Of a stretch of DNA of 60,700 nucleotides, positions 8,166-15,990 are shown one piece after another. How positions within the stretch are numbered: the stretch's first letter is position 1; each line of letters begins with the position of its first letter. The DNA is taken from NCBI GenBank assembly GCA_903837495.1, contig CAILUT010000042.1, positions 1 through 60,700 of the forward strand, read 5' to 3'. A program made the translations under genes and the position numbers. The stretch is from an uncultured Flavobacteriales bacterium (GTDB lineage: Bacteria; Bacteroidota; Bacteroidia; CAIKAF01). Below the pieces are notes generated by a model, which had not been told where the DNA came from, searched no databases, and saw only the letters and a list, made by a program, of their open reading frames with translations.

Positions 8166-8273
8166 ATTCCAGTAGAGGAACGGTGTGCAATGGACCTTTG
8201 ATTCATGATTTAAAAAACCGCCACGATAGGTCAGCCGCCAAACCTCCCTCAACAACCAAATCCCCCTCAAAAC

Positions 8274-8930
8274 CTACTTCCCCCCAAACACCCAATGCAG
8301 AATGTTCGCACCCATTCTCAAGGCTTTTAAACGCGTTTCTGGCGAATCCCCATGCACTTCCGGATCTTCCCAGCCATCGCCCAAGTCGCATTCAAAGGTG
8401 TACAAAACCAGCATTCTGCCCTCGTGCATCAAGGCCAAGGCCTCCGGAGCTTTTCCGTCGTGCTCATGAATCTTGGGTAAGCCTTGTGGAAAAGAGTAGG
8501 GGGACTTGAAAATCGGGTGGTTGCGGCCCAATGCCTCTAAGCTTTTGTCGGGAAACAAACGCTTTAGCTCCGCTCGAACATAGCTGTCCATGCCGTAGTT
8601 GTCGTCAATGTGCAAAAACCCACCCGCCAACAGGTAGGTGCGCAGCTGCTGTATGTCGGAATTGCTCAACTTGAAATTCCCATGCCCCGTGGCATGCACA
8701 AACGGATACCTGTACAACTCGGCACTGCCCGGCTCAACCACCGCCACCTCTGAATTCAAGTTCATTCCCATTTCTTTCTGGCAAAAGCGCAGCAGGTTGG
8801 GCAGCGCGGTTGGATTCGCATACCAGTCTCCGCCGCCCTCGTACTTTAACACCGCCAATTGGGTTTTCTGTGCCCCAAGTCCAAGCAGAAACCCCAGCAT
8901 ACACGCTATGAACAACCCTATTTTCTTCAT
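8274..8930 (-). CDS. DUF4159 domain protein, exported
   Basis: 218 residues with a signal peptide (MKKIGLFIACMLGFLLGLGA). Most of the chain matches the DUF4159 family as I know it: LKYEGGGDWYANPTALPNLL, TGHGNFKLS, LLAGGFLHIDDNYGMD, and a C-terminal ECDLGDGWEDPEVHGD. The fold is thought to resemble ThuA/glutamine amidotransferase-like domains; the function is unknown. The Asp, His and Glu residues in these motifs could bind metal, which is only a suggestion. The start overlaps the methyltransferase stop by 4 bp (ATGA). Confidence 0.85.
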   Translation of the reverse strand: MKKIGLFIACMLGFLLGLGAQKTQLAVLKYEGGGDWYANPTALPNLLRFCQKEMGMNLNSEVAVVEPGSAELYRYPFVHATGHGNFKLSNSDIQQLRTYLLAGGFLHIDDNYGMDSYVRAELKRLFPDKSLEALGRNHPIFKSPYSFPQGLPKIHEHDGKAPEALALMHEGRMLVLYTFECDLGDGWEDPEVHGDSPETRLKALRMGANILHWVFGGK

Positions 8931-9688
8931 TTTTTTGTGGCTTTTGGGCCGCTGGCATCAATCAAGGCATACCAGGCCCAAGTGCGGCTAATGGGCAGCA
9001 ATTTGAACATCAGTTGGTCCAGGCCGTCCAGCAGGCTCAACATCGGTTTGAATACCCGAAACCGGCGAAAGGGAATGGCGAACAAAGACCAGAAATAATA
9101 GTACTTAATGTTCAGATTGCTAAAGTGTTGCGACAGGTTTTCTAAATCCTTTTTTAACAAGGGGTGCTCGTCGGGAGTGCGCATGCCCGGCGTGCGATTT
9201 CGGTAGGCATTTATCAGGGGATTGTGGCCCAAAGGTTCCATAAACAAGATGCGGCCCTGAGGTTTTAACACCCGCTTGGCTTCGGCATAAAAGGCCTCTA
9301 AATCCAAGTGGTGAATGATTCCCGAGCCAAAAATCAAGGCCAAAGAAGCATCGGGAATCTGCAATTCTTCGGCGTTCATAACCTGAAAATCGACGTTGCT
9401 TAGGCCTGCCGCTTTGGCTCTTTCTTCCGACTGCCGAACGGCCTCTTCTGAAATGTCAATGCCTTTGATGTGGGCCGCCAATGCGGCGAATTCAGGGCTA
9501 AAGGTGCTGGGACCGCAGCCCAGTTCCAAGGCGTTTTCGCCGCGAATGGCTTCGGCCACCCGCCGCCGAAATTCCCCCCGAATTCCCACAAATATCTCGT
9601 AATAGGAATCGATTTTGCTTCGTAGCCCCGTTGAAAACGATTCGTTGTGAAAGGCTTTTTCGTTTTCTATGCGTGATGTATCTGCCAT
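8927..9688 (-). CDS. Class I SAM-dependent methyltransferase
   Basis: 253 residues from the ATG at 9688. SAM-binding motif I is ALELGCGPSTFSPEF, followed by the acidic IKGIDISEEAV, the VMNAEELQIPD segment and LIFGSGIIHHLDLEAF. After the Rossmann core comes RVLKPQGRILFMEPLGHNPLINAYR, typical of Methyltransf_11/UbiE-like enzymes acting on small molecules or lipids. The C-terminal part has hydrophobic stretches. The substrate cannot be read from sequence. It is co-transcribed with the DUF4159 gene and divergent from the glycosyltransferase gene across a symmetric promoter region. Confidence 0.85.
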   Translation of the reverse strand: MADTSRIENEKAFHNESFSTGLRSKIDSYYEIFVGIRGEFRRRVAEAIRGENALELGCGPSTFSPEFAALAAHIKGIDISEEAVRQSEERAKAAGLSNVDFQVMNAEELQIPDASLALIFGSGIIHHLDLEAFYAEAKRVLKPQGRILFMEPLGHNPLINAYRNRTPGMRTPDEHPLLKKDLENLSQHFSNLNIKYYYFWSLFAIPFRRFRVFKPMLSLLDGLDQLMFKLLPISRTWAWYALIDASGPKATKK

Positions 9689-9705
9689 ATTCCCGTTCAA
9701 TGCGG

Positions 9706-9713
9706 TACCTTTG
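9706..9713 (+). promoter_or_regulatory. -7 box of the 9732 glycosyltransferase gene
   Basis: TACCTTTG, 18 nt before the GTG start. It forms one arm of a palindrome, TACCTTTG-N9-CAAAGGTA, whose other arm is the -7 box of the divergent methyltransferase gene. Confidence 0.6.
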
Positions 9714-9722
9714 TTCTAAGTC

Positions 9723-9730
9723 CAAAGGTA
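9723..9730 (-). promoter_or_regulatory. -7 box of the methyltransferase-DUF4159 pair
   Basis: TACCTTTG on the minus strand, directed toward the plus-strand box at 9706-9713. The two predicted start sites fall within the same 9-nt spacer. A TTG lies 22 nt upstream. Confidence 0.6.
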
Positions 9731-9731
9731 G

Positions 9732-10868
9732 GTGAAAATAGCCGTAAATGCTCAATTGCTTCTGTTCGATCGCCTGGAAGGCATCGGCCGCTTTGCCTAT
9801 GAAACCTTGGTGCGCATGGCCCGAAACCATCCGGAGCACAGCTTTTTGTTGGTGCACGACCGTAAGGCAGATTCCCGCTGGGATTTTCCCGACAACGTGC
9901 AGTGGGTAGCCACCCGGTTGCCCAGCCGGCATCCCTTTTTGTGGTACCTGCGCTTTCATTGGGAAATTCCGGCCTTGCTGCGCCGCCACAAACCCGACAT
10001 TTTTTTCTCGCCCGACGGCTGGAGCATTCCCGGTTCTTTGCCCAAAGTGGTGGTGCTGCACGACCTGAATTTTTTGCAGCATCCAGAAAACCTGCCTTTT
10101 TTTACCCGCCTTTATTTTCGGTATTTTTTCCCGGACTATGCCCGACAGGCCAACAAACTCATCACCGTTTCCCGCTTTTCGGCCCGAGACATTCATGAAA
10201 CCCTAGGCATTTCTTTGGCCGATATTGGGGTGGTGTACAACGCCGCAGGTCCTGATTTTAAGCCGCTCAGCGATTCCGAAAACCAATCCACCCGCCAAAC
10301 CTACAACGCGCGCAATGCCTACCTGTTGTTTTTGGGGGCTCAAATTCCCCGCAAAAACCTGCCCCGCCTGCTGCAGGCCTTGGATTTGCTGTGGCAGGAA
10401 CAGCCCAATGCACCCAATTTATTGATTGTAGGCGAAGCCATGTGGTCGAATTCCCCGGTAGATTTGGCGGTACAGGGTCTTAAAAACCCCGATAAGGTTC
10501 GGTTTACGGGGCGTTTGCAGCGAAACGAAGTGGCTAAGGTGGTGGCGGCGGCCCATGCGTTGCTGTTGCCCTCGTTGTTCGAGGGTTTTGGCATTCCTGT
10601 GTTGGAGGCCATGGCCTGCGGAGTGCCGGTGTTGACCTCCAATTGTTCCTCTTTGCCCGAGGTGGCCGGCGATGCCGCCGTGCTGGTAGATCCCTACAGC
10701 ATTGCCGACATCAAAAAGGGAATTGAACGGGTGTTGAGCGACGAGGCTTTGCGCCTGCGCTGCTCGGAGCAGGGACTTAAACGGGCGACTGAATTTTCTT
10801 GGGACCGCTCGGCGGAGGAGCTGTATGCTCAGATTGAGGGGGTTTTTCTTCGAGCTGATTTAAAATAG
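9732..10868 (+). CDS. Glycosyltransferase family 4 protein
   Basis: 378 residues, GTG start. A GT-B glycosyltransferase: an N-terminal acceptor domain beginning MKIAVNAQLLLFDRLEGIGRFA, a C-terminal nucleotide-sugar domain with YLLFLGAQIPRKNLPRLLQA, and the donor-binding E-x7-E motif in FEGFGIPVLEAMACGVPVL (about 282-300). It probably transfers a hexose in making a surface glycan or glycolipid; donor and acceptor are unknown. The gene is GC-richer than the ATPase gene at 7 kb. It is followed after 8 bp by the CoA-binding protein gene. Confidence 0.9.
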   Translation: MKIAVNAQLLLFDRLEGIGRFAYETLVRMARNHPEHSFLLVHDRKADSRWDFPDNVQWVATRLPSRHPFLWYLRFHWEIPALLRRHKPDIFFSPDGWSIPGSLPKVVVLHDLNFLQHPENLPFFTRLYFRYFFPDYARQANKLITVSRFSARDIHETLGISLADIGVVYNAAGPDFKPLSDSENQSTRQTYNARNAYLLFLGAQIPRKNLPRLLQALDLLWQEQPNAPNLLIVGEAMWSNSPVDLAVQGLKNPDKVRFTGRLQRNEVAKVVAAAHALLLPSLFEGFGIPVLEAMACGVPVLTSNCSSLPEVAGDAAVLVDPYSIADIKKGIERVLSDEALRLRCSEQGLKRATEFSWDRSAEELYAQIEGVFLRADLK

Positions 10869-10876
10869 AAAAAAAC

Positions 10877-11248
10877 ATGAGTACCAAAAAGCCAAAGGTG
10901 CTGGTCTGGGGAGCCCACCCGAACCCAAGCCGCTACGCCAATCAAGCCGCGGTTTTGCTGCAGCAAAAGGGCTACGCTTTGGCCCTAACGGGTATTCGTG
11001 CCGGAGAAATTGCCGGAGTTCCCATTTCGCCCGAATTTCCCGAAGCCCACAGCGTTCATACGGTAACGGTGTACGTAAATGCTGAGCATTCCTCAAAAGC
11101 AAAGGCTGAACTGCTGCGCCTGTCTCCGCAGCGCGTTATTTTCAATCCCGGCGCTGAAAATCCGGAACTGATGCAGGAGCTGCAGCAGGCTGGAATTCAG
11201 GTAGAAACGGCCTGCACCTTGGTTTTGCTGCATACGGGGCAATTTTAA
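10877..11248 (+). CDS. CoA-binding domain protein (YccU-like)
   Basis: 123 residues, a single Rossmann-like CoA-binding domain. Visible: VLVWGAHPNPSRYANQAAVLL at the N-terminus, GVPISPEF in the middle, RVIFNPGAENPELMQELQQA, and the closing GIQVETACTLVLL, all family hallmarks. It is probably a small cytosolic protein that binds CoA; no enzyme activity is established for the family. It lies 8 bp after the glycosyltransferase gene and is likely in the same operon. Confidence 0.85.
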   Translation: MSTKKPKVLVWGAHPNPSRYANQAAVLLQQKGYALALTGIRAGEIAGVPISPEFPEAHSVHTVTVYVNAEHSSKAKAELLRLSPQRVIFNPGAENPELMQELQQAGIQVETACTLVLLHTGQF

Positions 11249-11260
11249 CCAAAAAAGCTG

Positions 11261-11268
11261 TATATTTG
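11261..11268 (+). promoter_or_regulatory. -7 box of tRNA-Cys
   Basis: TATATTTG, a perfect TAnnTTTG match, 10 nt before the tRNA 5' end. No well-placed TTG -33 box. Confidence 0.6.
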
Positions 11269-11278
11269 CCCTTCGTAT

Positions 11279-11349
11279 GGTCCTGTGGCCGAGTGGCTAG
11301 GCTCAGCTCTGCAAAAGCTGCTACAGCGGTTCGAATCCGCTCGGGACCT
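11279..11349 (+). tRNA. tRNA-Cys (GCA)
   Basis: A complete cloverleaf can be drawn. Acceptor stem GGTCCTG pairs with CGGGACC (one G-T pair), the D stem is GCC/GGC, the anticodon stem CAGCT/AGCTG encloses loop CTGCAAA with anticodon GCA, and the T arm is AGCGG-TTCGAAT-CCGCT. The discriminator base is T, as expected for tRNA-Cys. CCA is not encoded. A terminator follows at once. Confidence 0.96.
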
Positions 11350-11350
11350 C

Positions 11351-11382
11351 AAAAAAGCTCGGTTTTTCCGGGCTTTTTTTTT
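11351..11382 (+). terminator. Rho-independent terminator after tRNA-Cys
   Basis: AAAAAAGCTCGG, a short T loop, then CCGGGC and a run of nine T. It begins 2 nt after the tRNA and runs up to repeat copy C. Confidence 0.85.
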
Positions 11383-11383
11383 A

Positions 11384-11532
11384 GGGCGGCAAACGGGCTT
11401 TCAGCGCTAGTCCGCAGTCGGCAGGCTGGGCTGCAGCGGGCGGCAGGTAGCTCCCAAGGTCGCTCCTGCCGCCGCGCGCAGCCCGCCCGCCGCCTTTGCG
11501 TGCTAGCCGCTTCAATCCCTGCCGCGGGCCGC
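11384..11532 (+). repeat. Palindromic interspersed element, copy C
   Basis: Left flank GGGCGGC plus CGGGCTTTCAGCGCTAGTCCGC; right flank TTTGCGTGCTAGC plus TCAATCCCTGCCGC. Stem: GGGCTGC pairs with GCAGCCC and GGCGGCAG with CTGCCGCC. Loop GCTCCCAAGGTCGC at 11450-11463. The element begins directly at the T-run of the tRNA-Cys terminator. Confidence 0.9.
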
Positions 11533-11597
11533 TCAAGCCATGGGCAATTGGGTAAATTTTTAATCCTTCCTTACCCAAATTGTCTGTACATTTAGGC

Positions 11598-13091
11598 ATG
11601 AAAATACCTGTGCTTTTTGCCTTTATCGTTTTGAATGTCAGTCTTTCAGCCCAAGGAGTGTTGATTGGCGATTCGGTGGCCCCACATCCCAGTTCCATAC
11701 TGGAACTTAAATCGACCAACAAAGGCCTGTTGCTTCCACGCTTAACTACGGGCGCCCGCGACAGCATTCAATCGCCCGCCATTGGACTTGAAATTTACAA
11801 CACGACTACCCACTGCATCGAAGCCTATTTTTCGAACGGGTGGGGAGTGGTAGCTTGCGAATGTACCGCCCCACCTGCCACTCCTGGCTCTATTCTTGGA
11901 GCTACTTTGAATTGCCCAGGAGCCGATTCCATCGGTTACTCTGTACTTCCCGTTGTGGGCGCCAGCGGGTATGTGTGGACCCTGCCCGGCGGAGCCACCT
12001 TGGTTTCAGGGTTGAACACCGATAGCGTATTGGTTACCTTCGGAAACTCAGGCGGTACCATTCAGGTAACCGCCCAAAACGCCTGCGGACAATCGGCTCC
12101 GCAATCCCTGTCGGTAACTGTGGCTATGCCAACCGCCACATTCTCGCTGTTGCCAGCAAGCCCCTCCATCAATTCAAGCGTTGTTTTTTCACCTTCGGTA
12201 ACAGGGCAAGGCTCAACCTATGCTTGGGTATTTAGCTCGGGAACACCTGCCACCTCAACCGCCCAAAATCCTTCGGTTCAGTGGTCGCAAGCCGGAAATT
12301 ACTGGGTAACATTATCCGTTACCAGCTCGGCCGGTTGTGTAGCCTCAGACAGTGTTCAAATTACCGTAAGCAATTGCCCCCCGTTCGGAGGCAATACCGC
12401 CACCTTTAACTACACCGGCAGCGTTCAAACCTGGACCGTGCCAGCCTGCGTCAACTTGGTTCAAATTGAATGCTATGGCGCACAAGGAGGTCCAGGCGAC
12501 GGAGGAACCTTCGCCGACGACGGAGGCTACGGTGGCTATGCCAAAGGCAATTTATCGGTTAGTCTCGGTCAGGTGCTTTACATTTACGTGGGAGAAAAAC
12601 CGGCCTCGGCCACCAACGGCCCAGGGGGCTGGAATGGGGGAGGTGGAGACGGTCAATACGGCGGCGGCGGTGGCGGTGCCTCGGACGTGCGCACCAACGG
12701 TCAAACCCTGAACAATCGCGTTATTGTTGGCGGTGGTGGCGGCGGTGGAAATTCAGGAGGCCCCGACCATGGCTTTGGGGGTGCCGGCGGAGGAAACACC
12801 GGAAGCCCAGGAATCAACGGACCTGGAAACGGCGCCTGCCCAGGACAAGGGGGAACTCAAAGCGCCGGCGGTGCAGCCGGCTGCGGCGGCGGGGCCGCAG
12901 GCAGCTTCGGCCAAGGCGGCAGCAGCCAAGGTGCTTACCACGTAGGTGGCGGCGGCGGCGGTTGGTACGGCGGAGGCAGCGCTTACGCTGTGGGCGGTGG
13001 CGGTGGCTCCGGCTACATTGGCGGAGTAAGCAGCGGAACCATGCAAAGCGGTCAGCGTCAAGGCCATGGGCAGGTCGTTTTGACCTACTGA
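11598..13091 (+). CDS. Secreted PKD-domain protein with ALK/LTK-type glycine-rich domain
   Basis: About 497 residues from the ATG at 11598 (signal peptide MKIPVLFAFIVLNVSLSAQ). Order: an N-terminal region common in Bacteroidota adhesins (SILELKSTNKGLLLPRLT), an Ig/PKD-like domain with GYVWTLPGGATLV, a PKD domain with STYAWVFSSGTPATS, then about 230 residues of glycine-rich sequence beginning IECYGAQGGPGDGG. The last part contains VLYIYVGEKP and RVIVGGGGGGG, matching the Gly_rich domain named after ALK/LTK receptors. There is no T9SS sorting signal I can recognise; the chain ends GHGQVVLTY. A TACATTTA box ends 3 nt before the ATG. Likely cell-surface or matrix protein. Confidence 0.82.
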   Translation: MKIPVLFAFIVLNVSLSAQGVLIGDSVAPHPSSILELKSTNKGLLLPRLTTGARDSIQSPAIGLEIYNTTTHCIEAYFSNGWGVVACECTAPPATPGSILGATLNCPGADSIGYSVLPVVGASGYVWTLPGGATLVSGLNTDSVLVTFGNSGGTIQVTAQNACGQSAPQSLSVTVAMPTATFSLLPASPSINSSVVFSPSVTGQGSTYAWVFSSGTPATSTAQNPSVQWSQAGNYWVTLSVTSSAGCVASDSVQITVSNCPPFGGNTATFNYTGSVQTWTVPACVNLVQIECYGAQGGPGDGGTFADDGGYGGYAKGNLSVSLGQVLYIYVGEKPASATNGPGGWNGGGGDGQYGGGGGGASDVRTNGQTLNNRVIVGGGGGGGNSGGPDHGFGGAGGGNTGSPGINGPGNGACPGQGGTQSAGGAAGCGGGAAGSFGQGGSSQGAYHVGGGGGGWYGGGSAYAVGGGGGSGYIGGVSSGTMQSGQRQGHGQVVLTY

Positions 13092-13140
13092 TCTCACTTT
13101 ACTTTTTTTGCTCGGCAAGGCGCCATTCCTGCTGCGAGGC

Positions 13141-13285
13141 CCGGCGCCCGGATGGAATAAGGTATCCGATGCCAGGCTTTGCCCATTGCCGAACGGGCGA
13201 GGAGGCGACCAGGGGGAGCCACCACAGCCCATTTCGGCAAAGGCAAAGCCGGCAGCGCTACCTATGACAGCCGGATAAGCGCCCC
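13141..13285 (-). repeat. Divergent palindromic element, copy D
   Basis: Read on the minus strand, the centre is GGTGGCTCCCCCTGGTCGCC, close to the main loop but one base longer and with a different middle (motif at 13205-13219). The stem pairs 13175-13198 (GGCTTTGCC..TTGCCGAA.GGGC) with 13227-13250, and an outer GGCGC/GCGCC closes it. The flanks differ from copies A-C, so it is an old copy or a separate subfamily. Confidence 0.6.
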
Positions 13286-13344
13286 AAAAAAATAAAAATT
13301 TAGGTGATTCCATGTAAATTATTTAGATTAGCCTAAAAATATCG

Positions 13345-15456
13345 GTGCGATATCCCCTTTTTATTTTGCTTTTGCCCTGCCTTTTATCGGCCCAGCGTTC
13401 CGACAGCGCCCTGAAGTCGATTCAGCTTAAGCCCTTCTCTTTCAACGCGAACACCCATGCTTCGAAGGACCAAGCCGCTCTGGTTTTTGTGCCGACCGAC
13501 CGCATCCGAGCTCTGCAGCAAGCCAGCCTGAAAGAAGTGCTGCCCTTGATGAACGGGGTTTTTGTGCAGGAATCCTGCCAAAGCTGCGGCTTCAATCGCC
13601 TTCAAACCGACGGACTAACAGGGCCTTACACCGGGCTGCTGCTGAACGGTCGGCCTTTTTTGCCTTCCATGGGCCTGGTTTACGGACTGGAATTTGTCCC
13701 TGCCGAACTTTTATCGGCCCTGCAGCTGGACCGCAGCGGAACGCATACCCCCGAATGGAGCAGCTTTTTCCCCGCTGGCCTCCTCGACATTCAAACCAAC
13801 CCCGCACAGCAGCAAACAGGCTGGCTAAACCTAAGGCAAAGCCTCTGGGAAGGCGGAGCCGGCGACCGGCAACTGACGCTCTTTCAGCCCCTATTTTGGT
13901 CCAAAGGTTCAGCCCAAGCTTGGCTAAACCGCCGCGACCGCAGCGCCTGGGATGTACAGCCCGACGGGTTTTCTGAAAGCCCAAAACTGGAACTCTCTAC
14001 CCTCGGAATCTCCCTTCAACAAGCCCTGAACCGCGTACACAATTTGGAATTAAACCTGCGTGGCTTGCTGGACTCCCGAACCGGAGGCAGCGACATGCAG
14101 CTGCCCCTGCCTGAACGACGCGTGGCCGAAGCCATTTCACACAAGTACGCCTCTGCCGAAGTCGCCTGGACTTTTACCCCCAATCCCCGCTATGCTCAAA
14201 CCACCTTTCTGCAGTTCCACACCCTGCAGCGCCAAAGCTACTACGGCGGAAATGGCCTGGACCTCCCCGGTCCCGATTCGACCGGTCAAGCCCTTTTGTT
14301 CTTTGGAAACAGCCAGCAAACCCAGCTTTTATCGGGCTGGAAAGCCAATATTTTCCTTCTGCCAAACCTGCAACTCTCCCTAAACGCTTCCCTTGGCCAA
14401 GATCTGCTCAACGATTCTACTCCCGGCCTGCAACGCTCGTTGACCCAGCAAGCCTTCAACGGCAACCTTGGACTGCAGCTCAGCTGGAATCCCAAGCCTT
14501 TATTGCGGTTTAAAGCCGGCCTGCAATGCCCCTTAAATGCCTTTTCAGGCCGTGTAAAACTGGAAAACGTTAGCAGCTTTCAAACGGCTCTGTTTTTTGA
14601 ACTTCTTCCCAATCTAGGAGCAGAATTCCTGATATCAGAAGCCATTCAATTCGGATTTAATTACCGCTCCACCCAACGGTCTCCCCAAGTATTCGACGAA
14701 GACCTACACCTAAGCATGCTGGGAGCCAAGCCCATTTTTTCAATATGGTCTCCAAATCTAAAGCCAGAGCATGGCCATCAAGGTTTAATTTGGATTCGGC
14801 ACGAAAGAAAACTTGGCAAAAACGTCGTTTGGGAGGCCAAGGCCAACGCCACCCTGCACCGGCTGCAAGGGGTTTTTGTTTGGGAGGGTTTAAGTGCCCA
14901 GCCCGACTTTTACCTGCAAGAAAAATCAAATGGAAAAGGCCTTTGGATGCTGTCTTGCGGATTTGAAGCCGAACTGCGTGGCAAACAATGGCTGCTGCAG
15001 GGCATGGTGAATTCCATTGTTCAACGGTTGGACGAGGCTCAAGAGCTGTGGGATTCAGAAGAGTGGGGCCTTTCTGGGCAGCACCCGCGCTTGCTGAAAG
15101 TCCCAGCGTGGTCGGGCATGCTGCGTGGAGAGCTCTTCCCCGGCCAACAGCAAAAATGGTCTTTATCGGCCTACCTACGGTATTGGGGCTCCATCGAGCT
15201 GCTGCGCATGCCCAACCAAGAAGGCGAATTGCCAGCATTGATTCAAAGTCCGAGCTTTCTTGAAATTTCCTTTACCGCACGTTGTTTAATGGGATTGGGT
15301 AAAAACATGGCCTTGGAGTGGGAGGGAGGCCTGCACAACCTAAGCAATGCACTCCAGGCCGATTATGGAATAGGGCCTCAGCGCGATCCGAATTATGTGT
15401 ACGGCCCTGGCTTGCCAAGGCGCTTTAGCTTGGGGCTTCGATTTCGTTGGTGGTGA
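13345..15456 (+). CDS. TonB-dependent outer-membrane receptor with CxxC plug motif
   Basis: 703 residues, GTG start, signal peptide ending LLSAQ. There is no CarboxypepD_reg domain. The plug starts near residue 48 and contains Cys78-x-x-Cys81 in VQESCQSCGFNRLQTDGL, then GPYTGLLLNGRPFLPSMGLVYGLEFVPAELL; this subgroup of receptors resembles BtuB/metal-linked receptors. The rest is alternating strands typical of a 22-strand barrel, ending in the aromatic residues FRWW. The ligand is not readable; the Cys pair suggests a metal or metal complex (inference). The inverted repeat TTTAG-N6-CTAAA just upstream (about 13321-13337) could be an operator. Confidence 0.88.
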   Translation: MRYPLFILLLPCLLSAQRSDSALKSIQLKPFSFNANTHASKDQAALVFVPTDRIRALQQASLKEVLPLMNGVFVQESCQSCGFNRLQTDGLTGPYTGLLLNGRPFLPSMGLVYGLEFVPAELLSALQLDRSGTHTPEWSSFFPAGLLDIQTNPAQQQTGWLNLRQSLWEGGAGDRQLTLFQPLFWSKGSAQAWLNRRDRSAWDVQPDGFSESPKLELSTLGISLQQALNRVHNLELNLRGLLDSRTGGSDMQLPLPERRVAEAISHKYASAEVAWTFTPNPRYAQTTFLQFHTLQRQSYYGGNGLDLPGPDSTGQALLFFGNSQQTQLLSGWKANIFLLPNLQLSLNASLGQDLLNDSTPGLQRSLTQQAFNGNLGLQLSWNPKPLLRFKAGLQCPLNAFSGRVKLENVSSFQTALFFELLPNLGAEFLISEAIQFGFNYRSTQRSPQVFDEDLHLSMLGAKPIFSIWSPNLKPEHGHQGLIWIRHERKLGKNVVWEAKANATLHRLQGVFVWEGLSAQPDFYLQEKSNGKGLWMLSCGFEAELRGKQWLLQGMVNSIVQRLDEAQELWDSEEWGLSGQHPRLLKVPAWSGMLRGELFPGQQQKWSLSAYLRYWGSIELLRMPNQEGELPALIQSPSFLEISFTARCLMGLGKNMALEWEGGLHNLSNALQADYGIGPQRDPNYVYGPGLPRRFSLGLRFRWW

Positions 15457-15470
15457 GTAGATTTAGAAGC

Positions 15471-15497
15471 AAAAAAAAAGCCGGCTTTAGGGCCGGC
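15471..15497 (-). terminator. Rho-independent terminator of trxA
   Basis: On the minus strand GCCGGC-CCTAAA-GCCGGC is followed by nine T. It lies between the ends of the convergent TonB receptor and trxA genes. Confidence 0.85.
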
Positions 15498-15517
15498 ATT
15501 TCGATGCAATGCACCTA

Positions 15518-15835
15518 TTAGAGTAGGGCATTCAATTTGTTGGCCAGTTCTATTTTTGAAACTACGCCTACGCTGCGGTCCACAATTTCTCCATTTTTAA
15601 AAAACAGAAGGGTAGGAATGGCACGAATGCCAAGACTCGAAGCCACCACGGGGTTTGAATCTACATCCACTTTACCTATGATGGCTTTGCCTTCAAATTC
15701 GCCGGCCAGTTCTTCTACCACAGGACCAATCATTTTGCAGGGGCCACACCATTCGGCCCAAAAGTCAACAAGGACAGGTTTATCTGATTTTTTTACCAAC
15801 TCTTCAAAGTTGCTATCGGTAATTTCAAGTGCCAT
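15518..15835 (-). CDS. trxA: Thioredoxin
   Basis: 105 residues, the normal length of a single-domain cytosolic thioredoxin that reduces disulfides in client proteins. Active site WAEWCGPCK (about 28-36), cis-proline loop [11 protein letters not shown] (about 72-82), and the family PVLVDFWA strand before the active site. Own promoter (TACCTTTG, 17 nt before the ATG) and own terminator indicate a single-gene unit. Confidence 0.97.
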   Translation of the reverse strand: MALEITDSNFEELVKKSDKPVLVDFWAEWCGPCKMIGPVVEELAGEFEGKAIIGKVDVDSNPVVASSLGIRAIPTLLFFKNGEIVDRSVGVVSKIELANKLNALL

Positions 15836-15852
15836 AATTATGTTGTTTTTTG

Positions 15853-15860
15853 CAAAGGTA
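15853..15860 (-). promoter_or_regulatory. -7 box of trxA
   Basis: TACCTTTG on the minus strand, leaving a short leader of about a dozen nt before the ATG at 15835. Confidence 0.65.
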
Positions 15861-15978
15861 GCGGATTTACCTCGGAATTATTGCCTGCCGGTGTTAAGGT
15901 AATTTAATTGGGAGAACCAACAAAGGGGTAGGAGCTGCATTGAGCAAGGCGTAGGAGCATAAGGGCTAAAAATTAGCC

Positions 15979-15986
15979 TACCTTTG
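15979..15986 (+). promoter_or_regulatory. -7 box directly before the 15991 gene
   Basis: TACCTTTG ends 4 nt before the ATG, so transcription should start at or beside the first base of the start codon. Confidence 0.65.
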
Positions 15987-15990
15987 TAGC

